64,000 nt of DNA from Apis mellifera (Eukaryota > Arthropoda > Insecta > Hymenoptera > Apidae), in the NCBI RefSeq assembly GCF_003254395.2, contig NC_037639.1, forward strand, positions 9,166,501 through 9,230,500. Reading direction: 5' to 3'. The notes below the pieces were generated by a model. It was not told the origin of the DNA and did not search any database. It worked only from the letters and a program-made list of their open reading frames with translations. Shown in pieces: positions 50,118 through 62,300 of the stretch (the stretch's first letter is position 1; each line of letters begins with the position of its first letter). A program made the position numbers and the translations under genes.

Positions 50118-53100
50118 GCTCTTTTATTTCGTTGCGCTTTTAATTAAATTAACATGGTGCGCGAAGCGTACAACTTGAAATGCGTTTTACCAGGTTGAAA
50201 ATTGTTATTGCGATAAATCTTGTTTCGCGATATCCGTTGTATCGGGCTCTTTTCATGCGAGAAACAATCCATTTCTCGTTACACGTGTCACTTGACGGGA
50301 AAAAGCGGTCAACGACGCGTGATGTGTGCTGTTCAAGCTTCATTATATCCCAGAGTAATCCGGCCACTTACATCAAATTAACCAAAGTGTATAAAATTAG
50401 CGGGACGTTGCCGCCATCATTTACATTTAGCGGAAAGTTTCTTCATTTTGTTCATTGAATTACCGTTTGTAACGTGTTTGCAATATTTCAACTTCAAAGT
50501 AGAACAAAGTTGCACGAAGTTAATACTCGTATAATATTGCTTTCGTCTATTCTATTCATAATCTTCGCGTATATCGTACAGGAATTTGATGCAGCTGTTT
50601 ATTTCTACTTTATTTGAATTGATTTTAAATAAAAAAAAAAAAGATCAAATATATCCTAATCTTACATTATCGAAGATAGTATAAATATTTAAATCATGAT
50701 TATCCTAATCACTTTACACGTGATAACTCGTCTCAAATTCAAAAGATCATCAAGACAGAAAATATCAATTGTTGGAAAAATAATTTTCCTTTAAAGCGAA
50801 TGTACGGAGGCGATTTCACGAGAAGAGGAATCGAGGGAAGTTTTCCAGTGACCGATATGATTTGAGATCGCCCGTGTCGATGGTCGTTTCAATTTGTCAT
50901 ACTTCCGTTCTTACATGGACCATCGCCGCCACACTTAAACTCCTCTCGACGCGTGTAGAGGAGCAACGCGACCCTGAGAACCGGCCGGACAGTCTCGAAA
51001 GAAAAATTATCGTTTTCCGAAACCGTTCTTCCCAGCCCTCGCCCAGGCCAGAATGTTCGACGAAAGTTCGAGTTCGCAAGAGGCCTTCGACGAAAGCTTC
51101 GCGAAAGTTGTTACAATTTTACGACGAGACCTATCCCCTCTTATTCGTTCTTCTCCCCCTTCGATATCGAACAAGAGCTTGGACCATCCTTGGAAACGGC
51201 TCGAGTGTTTTCGTTTTCATCAAACTCGTCAAAACTATGTCCCTCCACTCGTACCTTTCGAATTAGCTTCGAAAGCTGTTACGTAAAGAAGTTTATTTGC
51301 CGAAACATCTCGAATTCCGTATACTTGATTTTTCCCGGAAAGGCGTTTTTACGGAAGAGGGAAGAGAGAGGTTGCTTGTAATTCGTTCGAGAATTCATAC
51401 GCTCCGCGAAGTAGGTTTCGTAGGGGAAGAGAAATCGGGTTGCCTAACAAAGAACGTATATGCACAAAGGTTCGAAGGGGACGGCAGGGAGAGAACGGGC
51501 GGGGAGAAAAAAGTAAAAATAATCGTTGTGGCGTATTGTGGTAACGGCAATAATTCCGGATAAAGCTCGATAAGCCCGAGGGGAATGGAAATTCGCATTA
51601 TGGCTTTTCGATACCACGCTCTCGCGCTTCTTCTCCCCCCCCATAGATAATTTAAATCTGACGTTCACCGCCGTAAGGCCTCGATGTATCGCGGCAAACA
51701 GATTACCACTTAACCTGTCGATACTCGTCGATCCGTCGGAAAATCTGGAGACACTCCCGCGCCAATCTCCTTATCTACCTAGGGATAATTTCCTTTCCCT
51801 CCGCCGATTCACTCGCTCGCGGAACGATTTTCATTCGCTCACCGGGGGAGTTGGATGGGATGGACGTTCGTTTAATAAACGGTTATAAAACGAGGCGCGC
51901 ATTTTGTGGAAGCTGTCGGTGAAGTTTTCCAGCGAATGGAAAATACTGGAAACTACGGGCATTCAGCATTCACGGGACTGTTCATTACCGCCAGTCCTTC
52001 TTTCACGGGCGGTCCGCTTTATTTTTCAAACTTGAACGATTTATCACCGGCCGTGTCCTCCTTTAACTAAAAGCGCCGCGAAAATGGAACTTGTAAAAAA
52101 TATAAAAGCTCGAAGTTTCCCCGTTAACGAAAGCGAGCCACGGCTTGAAGAGAGAAATATCGTTACGCTCGCGCATGTTCGCCTTTTACCTGTTCCTTGA
52201 ACGTTCCCGTTTTGAGAAATTGCAATGGCTCTTGGAAAAATTGCGAGACCGACCGAGCTTCTCCTTGCCTATCCTGTCGTTGGGATATTTCTCACGCTAG
52301 ATAGTCGATACGTTGTTGAAAATATCGACGCGTATCGATGCGTTTTTACTGAATTTATGATAATCCGTAGCGAGATCATCGACGAAAGTAAAGCGTCTTG
52401 AGTCAACTTTTTGGAAAATGAAAACGAGTCGAGTTTACGTTCGAGAACGATCCAAACGCTATTTTACAACGATCGTAAAAACTTCGTAAACTCCATCAAT
52501 TGATAGTTGCTAAATTACAGACGTAAAACTGAAAGTAAAAGCTATTTGCTAGCCGTCTGATCGCATAGGGGGGTTAACTACTCGTCTGAGCATCGACATA
52601 TAACTACTTGATGATACACATATCTGTAGAATGAGTTTTTCGAAAAAAAAAAAAAGAAATCACTTTATCCATTTAATATATTTGGCGCGGAACATTTTCT
52701 ATCAATTACTAATATGTCCATTTTTTTTTTCTTTCTAGAAGAACCATTCCATGAAAAAAAGGAACGCATCCATCGAAAAATCTTACGTCAATATCTCTAA
52801 TTTTCCAAGTGCAACTTCCAACACGTCTCTCAACGTCAAACACGGGTCTCTTTTACTCTTCTTCGAATTTCAACGCGTGCGCGCATACGAGGGTAGTTCA
52901 AAAGAATTTCCATCCCTTTCAGAAAAGACGACCACTCGAACGATATATTCAAATATTTACCCTCCTCGCGCCCTTTGCCTCACTGTGCATACACTTCGAC
53001 GAGACGAAGGCGTCTCCAGCGTCGATTTTTTCCCGCAACTCCTCCTCGCATTGCATAGGCGTGCACGAACGCACGAAACGAGCACCGCGTTGAGTGAAAT

Positions 53101-53536
53101 TACATCGCTCACCGGAATACTATTAAATAAGGTAACGGAATAAAATTATGGCCCGTGGGTGATGGATGATCTTAATTTTGCTATGATTACCGGCGGTGGC
53201 TCGGGAATTTGTATGAAAATCGCTCAGGGCTGGTTCTTTCACTATCCTGTATCCCATCGTCTTCTTCCCACCCGCTCTCTTTTTTCCCGCTTCCGTTCTT
53301 TCTTTCACGGACCCCATATTTTTTAATCACTCTCCCGTTCGTTTCTCATTAACTCAATATTGCCAACTCGAAAGGTGAAAGACGCTGATAGACGCTTATG
53401 AATGTTGCATAATTTTGAATAAGAGGAATTTTTATTTAATTTCCGTCAACAACGATTTTCTTTTTTCTAAGGATTTCTTTTCTTATTCGTAAAGATAGTC
53501 ATAAAGAAATTTAATCGATTTCTCATGAAGAAAGAT
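49248..53536 (+). other. Non-coding stretch after exon B; start of a long phase-2 intron
   Basis: It begins with the GTAAGT donor of exon B. The CUB domain should continue on an exon opening in phase 2 with a cysteine soon after, and no such exon was seen here. A CT microsatellite lies at 50082-50114. GC-richer patches at 50850-51100, 51380-52270 and 52850-53330 carry only chance frames. Confidence 0.55.
50082..50114 (+). repeat. (CT)n microsatellite
   Basis: About 16 uninterrupted CT units, the longest perfect CT run in the window. Confidence 0.95.
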
Positions 53537-53740
53537 GATCGTGGAATATGAGATTTTAGCGTTAACGTATCAAGATATATAAGACTCATTCTCATATTCG
53601 TGTTTAAAAATCTTTTATATTGTTATTTTTCTTTTAATAAAAATGTATTCGTGTTTTAATTCCTACTACTATTTTTTATTGGGCTTGATAAATTTTGTAT
53701 ACGTAGACTTAAAATATTCACATAATATAATATATTTATA

Positions 53741-53789
<49 letters not shown>

Positions 53790-53807
53790 ATATAATATAT
53801 TTATATA

Positions 53808-53858
<51 letters not shown>

Positions 53859-54375
53859 TATAATATATTCATTTATTTTTCAAATTGTAAAAAAAGAATA
53901 ATTTTATCTTTTTCCTTAGGAATATTCCTAATTCATAACCTTAAATTATTTTATATAAAAATCATTATTCTGTTTTAACCTATCTTGCAAGTCTTTCCTT
54001 TGTAATAGTAGAATGTTAATAATAATTTGTGAAATAAACCTCATCCTATTAGCTAAGATTTCAAATTCTTATTTAAATACATATCTATACAATTTTGAAA
54101 TATATATTTCGTTTTGAAATACATTTAACTCTCGACTAATTTTATGATCTCGCTATATCGTACTGTACTTGTACTGTACCTAACCTCACTCTCGGCACGG
54201 TTGCAATAATCAAAATCAGAAATACATAGTCACACAATTCATTGAAATAATTTATAATTCAGCTAACAACTAATTCTACAATTCTATTTCTAAGATATAA
54301 ATACCAGAATTCGTGTTCTATCTATTCGGAATTTATTTAAAAAATATTCGATCCTACTATCGACGAAAATTACAA
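53537..54375 (+). repeat. Tandem repeat copy 1 (with TA expansion)
   Basis: The most diverged copy by eye. It contains the TA-rich array at 53721-53865. Later segments align with copies 2 and 3 over the GTACTGTACTTGTACTGTAC word (54160-54180) and the unit end GATCCTACTATCGA. Confidence 0.85.
53721..53865. repeat. TA-rich array with an internal 65-bp duplication
   Basis: A block starting CATAATATAATATATTTATA occurs at 53721 and again at 53786, each followed by a long pure TA run. The array replaces a short CATAATATAACTATTTATT segment in copies 2 and 3, so it expanded from a precursor present in the repeat unit. Confidence 0.9.
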
Positions 54376-55070
54376 GATCGTGGAATTTGAGATTTTGGCG
54401 TTAACGTATCAAAATATATAAGAATCATTCTCGTATTCGTGTTTAAAAATCTTTCACACTGTTATTTTTCTTTTAATAAAAATATATTCGTGTTTTAATT
54501 CCTATTACTATTTTTCATTGGGCTTGATAAATTTTGTATACGTACATTTGAAATATTCACATAATATAACTATTTATTTATTTTTCATATTGTAAAGAAA
54601 GAATTATTTTATCTTTTTCGATTATTATTCCTAATTCTTAAATTTAAATTATCTTATATAAAAATCATTGTTCTGTTTTAACCTATCTCGCAAGTCTTTC
54701 CTTTGTAATAGTAGAATGTTAATAATAATTTGTGAAATAAATCTCATCCTACTAGCTAAGATTTCAAATTCTTATTTAAATATATATCTACACAATTTTG
54801 AAATATATATTTCGTTCTAAAATATATTTACTTTAACTCTCGACTGATTTTACGATCTCGCTATATCGTACTGTACTTGTACCGTACTTAACCTCACTCT
54901 CGGCGTCTGTTGCAATAATCAAAATCACACAATTCATTGAAGTAACTTACAACTCAGGCAACAACTAATTCTATAATTCTATTTCTAAGATATAAAGACC
55001 AGAATTCATGTTCTATCTATTCGGAATTCATTTAAAAAGTATTCGATCCTACTATCGACGAAAATTACAA
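54376..55070 (+). repeat. Tandem repeat copy 2
   Basis: A 695-bp copy without the TA expansion; the closest match is copy 3. Confidence 0.88.
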
Positions 55071-55795
55071 GATCGTGGAATATGAGATTTTGGCGTTAAC
55101 CTATCAAAGTATATAAGAATCATTCTCATATTCGTATTTAAAAATCTTTCACACTGTTATTTTTCTTTTAATAAAAATGTATTCGTGTTTTAATTCCTAT
55201 TACTGTTTTTCATTGGGCTTGATAAATTTTGTATACGTACATTTGAAATATTCATATAATATAACTATTTATTCATTTTTCATATTGTAAAGAAAGAATT
55301 ATTTTATCTTTTTCGATTATTATTCCTAATTCTTAAGCTTAAATTATCTTATTTATAAATTATCTTAAATTATCTATAAAAATCATTGTTCTGTTTTAAC
55401 CTATCTTGCAAGTCTTTCCTTTGTAATAGTAGAATGTTAATAATAATTTGTGAAATAAACCTCATCCTACTAGCTAAGATTTCAAATTCTTATTTAAATA
55501 CATATCTATACAATTTTGAAATATATATTTCGTTCTGAAATATATTTACTTTAACTCTCGACTGATTTTACGATCTCGCTATATCGTACTGTACTGTATC
55601 TAACCTCACTCTCGGCGTCTGTTGCAATAATCAAAATCAGAAATACATAATCATACAATTCATTGAAATAACTTACAATTCAGCCAACAACTAATTCTAT
55701 AATTCTATTTCTAAGATATAAAGACCAGAATTCATGTTCTATCTACTCGGAATTCATTTAAGAAATATTCGATCCTACTATCGAAGAAATTTACG
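55071..55795 (+). repeat. Tandem repeat copy 3
   Basis: About 725 bp, ending after GATCCTACTATCGA and a diverging tail. It includes a short internal duplication near 55345-55375. Confidence 0.85.
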
Positions 55796-55959
55796 AAGAA
55801 AGTTACAAATTTCCCTAAGATAATTTTAAAAATTTTATTTATTGCTTTAAAAATTACTTACCCTATTCAGATCCATTCGCTGGTTTCTTGAATTTTGTCC
55901 AATATAGTCGTTTTATTCACGTTATTTTATTTTATTTGCACAGAAATCACTCACTCACT

Positions 55960-56280
55960 GTACATAGGTATGAACTGAAATTGCGTACGAACTGAAATTG
56001 CGCGCGAAACGTGTTTCCCGCGCAAAATGGATGCTTAATGGCGGCCGTGCACTTTTCTACGTTGTATTATAATGGTAATTTCTAGAAGGACGAGACGCCA
56101 TTGTTTCCGACCAGTGTATATAATACCAAGTTTCGAGCTCGCCAAGAAAACGTTAAAACCGGAACAAACGATAAAACACGGAAAGCGTCTACGATATTCG
56201 TTCGGTTTTAACATTCCGTGCAAAATTCCAACGTATTATATTTAAATTCGTGCTATTCGTGCCCGTTGTTCGTTCAATGG
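55960..56280 (+). promoter_or_regulatory. Candidate promoter-like patch after the tandem repeat
   Basis: Seen directly: a 17-bp direct repeat (55969-55985 and 55986-56002, one mismatch), then GTTTCCCGCGC (E2F-type TTTCCCGC), then TTAATGGCGGCC, which resembles a YY1/Pho site. These precede a TATATAATA word near 56117 and a hairpin at 56152-56212. The combination stands out from AT-rich flanks and precedes a strong splice donor at 56721. Promoter activity is inference. Confidence 0.25.
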
Positions 56281-56671
56281 CAGCTCTAGTGCAACTCGTT
56301 TTCGTTTCTGTTTCGTGTGCTCGAAACGTTTCTTTTTACATCGGACTTAATAGTATAAAATATCTCGTTGTAGATGATTCTGTAATATATACGGAATAAT
56401 AACTGTGCAAATGAAGATGGAGATTATATTCTTTTTGTTTAATTGGAAGATTTACGTATCAAATATGAAGAAATACAATTTGTAATAGTGTCGTAAATAT
56501 AACGTTGTTGAAAAATTTAGATAAAATTATTATATATTTTTTGTCAAAATATAAAAATTTATTAGAATAATAGTAGAATTCTTATTTATTGTATTATTTA
56601 GTGTTGTGTAAAATACGTTATACGAGTGGAATATGTGTTATTCGAGTTTAGGTTATGTGTGTGCTTGAAAA

Positions 56672-56720
56672 ATGTATCAACCAATGTTTCCGATGCTTGC
56701 TTCGTTTACTTTCTTCCATT
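56672..56720 (+). CDS. Speculative first coding exon ending in a GTAAGT donor
   Basis: An ATG with A at -3 opens 16 codons (starting MYQPMFPMLASF, hydrophobic-leaning) and reaches a consensus donor GTAAGTACTT at 56721 in phase 1. It lies downstream of the promoter-like patch. The phase does not match the phase-2 entry expected for the next CUB exon, so it would belong to a different transcript if real. A 40-codon frame at 56277-56399 (starting MAALVQLVFVSV) lies upstream. No acceptor partner was identified. Confidence 0.12.
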
Positions 56721-59700
56721 GTAAGTACTTTTACACTATTATACGTATTATAATAAGATAGTTTTGCAATATTATACGAACATATATTTTTCTCAATACG
56801 CTTCTATCTAGATTTAACGAACTAGCATTATACTCGTCAATTTTCTCAAAGCTATATTTTATTATTTCAATCTATCATTTTGTTTCTTAGTTTGTAACTT
56901 ATTACTTGAAAAAGAAAGCGTTAAAACGAATAAGATTCAAAATAACAAAGATATCCTGATTTAAGCAGAGTGCTTATTTTAACGTTTTATTTATTACTTG
57001 GCAAGAAGTAATTTGTATCTGTGCGAACAATTAGAATTCTACGTCCATTTATCGTCATAAAGCTGCCACTCACTAGACTCGGTTAACAAAATGTGAAATG
57101 TATACGTATAAAAATTGCAAAACAGGAGTAAGATAATGTCAATGTAAAGCGTATAAATATCTCGAACACGAGCAAGCCTTTATCGGTGCTTACACATGAC
57201 CCGTAATAAATTACTTTCCGGATAATTCTTTTAACCTAACATTCCTTTTTCCAATTTATAAAATGGAATATTCATTATATTTGTTATATTTATTTATTCA
57301 AATAATTTATTCAAAATATTCGTAATTCAAATAAATGCTATAAATTTCGTAAAATATTATTTTAATTTTCAATATATTTATAATTCTATTTTACGCGATT
57401 ATGATTACGATACTCGTTCGTCTTGAAATCTCTCTGATTTTTCATGAATTTTTCCCCTTCGAGTATAATTATATTATTATAAAAAAATCGTAGTTACATT
57501 GTATAAAAAAAAAGAAATAATATTTAAACGAACATAGAACGTCAGTTAGTTAAAATAGCTTCTTATCTATCTGTAAATTAATTCTTAAAAATTATTTCTC
57601 GGTATTTCATAAAGAAACGAGATAGAAATATACCCGAATTTAAGCGAACAAAGAGTGTACACGAAACCAGTGTTGTAATTTAATTTGTAAGCGCAACCAA
57701 GCCGATATGAGCGAAAGCTTTCGAGCCGCCATTTGCTTCATGTATTCTCGAAAAAAGTGAACTCGGCCGTGCGGTGCAACGATAATTCTCTGTTCAAAGA
57801 GTTCATCTCGCCGCAGCATCACGAAGGTCCAACGATTTCCTCATTGTGGAAAAGTATTAACCGAGGCGGGGGGGATTTAAGTAGCTTCATAAATTACGTC
57901 ACTTTTACGGCGAGATTACCTAATCTGCAACGGACCGGCTCGGCTTTAGCTTCGTGAAAACGTGCTACGTTGTAAACTCGCCCGCACAAAATGCCGTCGT
58001 CGTATCAAACGGTTCTCGCTCCGCGAAAAATAGATGTCGTTGTTCGCATCGGTGGCATCCTATTCAAAGATGTCGGACGAGTTAAATGGCGTTAAAACGT
58101 TAGATATTCAGCATTGTTATATTCGTAGAAAATTTTGCAGTCTGTTCGAGTTTTTGATACGTGATGGTTTAAAAGAAATTTTGACGTAAACGGAGCGTAA
58201 ATATTTTTCGGACAAAAGATACAGAATTATATTTTTCGTACGAAGACGTTGAAAAATATATGATAAATAGAAAAGAATTTAAACGTTAGAAATTTTCAAT
58301 GTTAAAAATAGAAATTTTGTGCAAGGGAGAATGAAAAGTAAAGTTGATATAAATGTAGAAATTTCGTAACTTATTCGCTGTAAATCAGAATGGAAAGGAA
58401 GAGAGATAGAGAAGGAAAGATTGATTTCGGTACAGTTCGGTTAGTCGTGGAAGGTTTCTCTGTGGTTTATCGATCTCCAAGCACTCACGGCGTTCGGTGA
58501 AGAGCAAATTCTCCATCTGTATACTCGCGAGATTTCCCGTCATGGCGGCCTGTTAATATTCGGCACGAAAGAAGCACTCGACACCGACGCGATGCCAATT
58601 ACACGCGCGACCTGAATTTCGCATTCCTGTTCGATTTAAAAGAGATACCGATAACTGAAAAATTTTTCTGCCTTCCAAATTATGTCTATATATTTCTTCG
58701 TTAATAATTAAAAATTATTTACCATTCGATATTACCATATGATATAAAATTTATCATCATAAAAGTATATATAAAAATTCATAAAAAATGGATAAATACG
58801 TATAAAATAATCGACTAAATTTCAAAAATATTCATCGAAACAAACATTAATCATATACAATTCACTTGAATTAAATATATCAATAAAATAGAACAAATGT
58901 ATTAAATCGCAATTTTAATTCGATTAAAAATCTTCCCTCTCTGATCCCGGGAAGAATATTTTTAATTAAACACTATTATTGGAAATATTCGCGATTAATA
59001 TATCCACGAATTTTTCCCTTCTAATCCGTGAACAAAAGAGAAATGAAATTATTATTCGAAGATGGCGTGAATACGGTTAATAAAATTCGTGGAAGGCGAT
59101 AGGATAGGCGAAATACGATTTCGGGATCGAAAACGAGGATAGGCAAAAGTCCAGGGATTAGAGGCGGAATCCTAAACCAGGGATAAATCGTGGAGAACGA
59201 TGGTTGGACCCGCGGTCCAGGCAAATTCGACTCGCGTAATGCACGGAGAATCTAGCTAATAAATAATGGGACCATTGTTTCGTCCGTTGCACTCGATCGT
59301 AAAATCACGACTCTGCACGATCCGTACAGCTGCATTATTTCCATGGGTCGCGTGGACGCTTGTCGACATCGATCCGGAGAAATTTGTTTGACACGATCAA
59401 TTGTCTCCTGTTCATTGTCCATCAACGTACCTCCTCGTCGTCGACATTCCTCTGGTCACGCGTTCGGATATCTTGAAAAATATTCCATTTGAATCGATTT
59501 ATCTTCGAAGGGAATAATGATCATAAAGCAAATCTCGTTCCGTGGCATAATTAGATCCATGATTAATTCGATAATCGAAATTCATAATTAAATTCGAACT
59601 TATCACGACGAATAGAAATAATATTCTGTATTTAGAATTTTCGTATCGAATCTGTATTGTAAACACATCTAATTAAAAAATGGATCGGAGCTCGCGAAGT

Positions 59701-62095
59701 TTTTCATACGGATTTTTTTTCGATTCTCGGAAATATTTGATCTGGAATTAAACAAAGGAAGAATAGAGTGCATAAATTGAAGATCGAAAATTGAAGATTT
59801 TTAAATTTATAGATTTTTATATTTATTATGACATATCTTGTTTTCCACGGGATCGATCAATTTCTTTAAATTATTTAAATTATTTATCATGAAGTTGCGT
59901 ATAGTCTTTATCAAAAATAATAGTTTTTCAACATTATCTTTTCTAAAAACGTTCTCATAAACACAAATAAAAATATTAATAAACTCTGTAATTCTCGATA
60001 CATATTTTCAAGTTTTTCACGTTATTATCACTTCATTGCGATAGAGTTTCGAATCACGAGAGAAGAGTTACAAACCGTAATCTTCAAGCGTCACGTGGAA
60101 GTTGAAAATTCGTGCAGGCGAAGCAAACGTCCGGTCGAAATCGGGCGGCAATTAACGTGCCGACGAATTGTGCCGACCGCATCATTGTTTCCGATTCCGA
60201 GGCTTGACCGTTCTCGGGCGTAGCGCAGCAGCTACGAGAATCCGTGCGAGCGGGGGTGTTTTCAGAAAACTTGGGATCCAATTGCCGAACTTTCCGCATT
60301 ACGACAATGCCGCGCCCGAGTTGTCGAGGGAGGAGGATTCATCGAGGCCGGATGCGCTCGCGCGCCAACGGACGAGTAAATGAGAAGGGCCTCGGTTTGA
60401 AAGGCGTGTGGGCGTGTAGACCCAGATGGACAACGGCGATGGAGCCGGCTTTACCGCTGATTACACGCTTCGCGACTGAGTGAAATTTGTCTCGCCGGAA
60501 ATAAATTAGTTAATGGATCGAAATGGTAGCTGCAGCGCGCGTTCCGTCCCATGTATATGGAGTAGGTCGCTTGTTTTCTCTCCCCGAACAAAGAGTATTG
60601 GGAAGTTGTAAAATGGATAATAATGAGAAACATTGAGGGAGTGTTAACTTAAAGAAGAGTGTTCCCTTAAAAGTTTTCTTTGCGCAAGGGAAATTATGTA
60701 ATCTTTGGATTGGAGAAAAATGAATAGAGTCTATTGTCACGATGATTACATTTAAAAGAAAAAAGAAATCGAATAATTTTATGTTGTGGATGATATTAGA
60801 GATTCGATCCTCTATTCTTTTCGGACGCGAGGTTAAAAAATCTAGGGACAAATATTTAAAAATTTATCGAGGTAATTAGCAACGAATCCATAAAAAGGAA
60901 AAAAAATAGAATTGGCTTGGCACAGTTTCATTTCGATATCCTTCCATCGAGGTCGCCCTGTCGACGACTAGAAAATGACACACTTCACGCTTATCGCTTG
61001 TCTCTGAAACATTCCATATATCATATTTTCAAATTTCATCGACGAAACGTGGGATCGGTAATGAAATGTGGTCAATATTGAATTTCACGGACACACGACG
61101 GCGAAACAGATGTTAATCAAGAGTTAATTTCAGGAGGACAGGAGGAAGCGCGGATTTAATTTCCGTTCTGGGGGTTTAAAGAGGGACCGAAGGGAAGATG
61201 GAGGTGGTTCGTAATTGACCACGTTCGATATATCGAAGGATATAGGTTCTTTTGTTCGTAATGAATCTCTCGAATCAAATAGTGCAAATATTTTTTTACC
61301 ATTTCAGCTGATATTTATTTCTGTATTGTTCTACCGTCATAAAGATTTTTTCACGATTTTAATATCAAACAAATATCTCTTATTCCTTGCTATTTTTAAT
61401 AACTTTTTGTACTTCTTTCAACATTCGTGAAAAGATTAAATTACGAATGCACGTACTAAGATGTGCTTCGAATATACCGGAGGGTGTATGAACCGCGATA
61501 TTTAATTCCATATACTTTTACGTGGCAAACGGGGCAAACAAAATCTTCTCCAAGATTAAGCCGCATTTCTTAAAGGTTAAACTCCCTCCCTAAAAGTGTA
61601 TTAAGAAACCAGGAACCAAATCCAGGGATAACTTTCTCCATAAAACGCTCGAGTTCGAAGAACCACCTCTTCTCTCCAAACAACGCTCCCACATCGAAGC
61701 ATAAAATTACCTACCAACTCCAGGGAAATCATTCATTTAACGAGCAGCGAGCAATTGTCGAAAACAATTAAGCCCGATCAAGTGGGCCCGAATTAACCGT
61801 ACGATCGAACCATCCAGAAACTTCCACGACTTAAACAGACTGAAAATAAATTTTCTCCTCCTTTTAAGTGCCAACAATTTACGCAGAACAATCGATCGCT
61901 TTCAACCGTTGCAAAATTTCTCAACTATCGACCGTACATCGTTTAAATACGATCACGTCCCTATGCACGCATCCATTGTACACACGCGTGTACATTCACG
62001 CGCATCGGTATCGGATTAATCGAGGCGGCGGATCGATGAACTCAGCTGGTTCGCCGCCGGTGATTTTCACGGTGTTGGAGGAAGACGCGAGCGCG

Positions 62096-62115
62096 GCAGG
62101 CAGGCAGGCAGGCAG
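62096..62115 (+). repeat. (GGCA)n microsatellite
   Basis: About five GGCA units in a GC-rich patch. Confidence 0.85.
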
Positions 62116-62274
62116 CGAGCCGGAGTGGAATCGTTTCGATCGTTAGAAATTTGATTTCACGCTGGTCGCATCCATAACATCCTCTCCGGGCGTTGCATAC
62201 AACAGCATAAACGGTAAACGCGGGTGGACAGCCAGCGGGTGGCGGTGTATGGAAAACAGGAGAGGGCATATACG

Positions 62275-62300
62275 GTATATATATTATATATATATATACA
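62275..62300. repeat. (TA)n microsatellite
   Basis: TA units with one ATTAT interruption near 62283. Confidence 0.85.

Larger units (their letters stand above)
53537..55795 (+). repeat. Three-copy tandem repeat, unit about 700 bp
   Basis: The anchor GATCGTGGAAT begins at 53537, 54376 and 55071. A second anchor, TGTTTTAACCTATCT, falls at 53971, 54674 and 55392, so homology spans the whole unit. The 839-bp first interval is explained by a TA expansion inside copy 1; the second interval is 695 bp. Copies 2 and 3 share differences from copy 1 (for example GTACATTTGAAATATTC against GTAGACTTAAAATATTC), so they look like the younger pair. Copy 3 has a short internal duplication of an AAATTATCTTA-like word near 55345-55375. 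The unit is AT-rich, has no long open frame and no terminal inverted repeats that I can see. Confidence 0.9.

Noticed and set aside
60266..60375. Possible next CUB exon (acceptor TTTTCAG, donor GTAAAT, phase-compatible)
   Set aside because: It is open in the right frame, but the residues lack the cysteine and the acidic/hydrophobic strand expected at this point of a CUB domain.
61868..62146. 92-codon + frame ending in a GGCA-encoded stretch
   Set aside because: Includes a tetranucleotide repeat; no splice donor or motif supports it.
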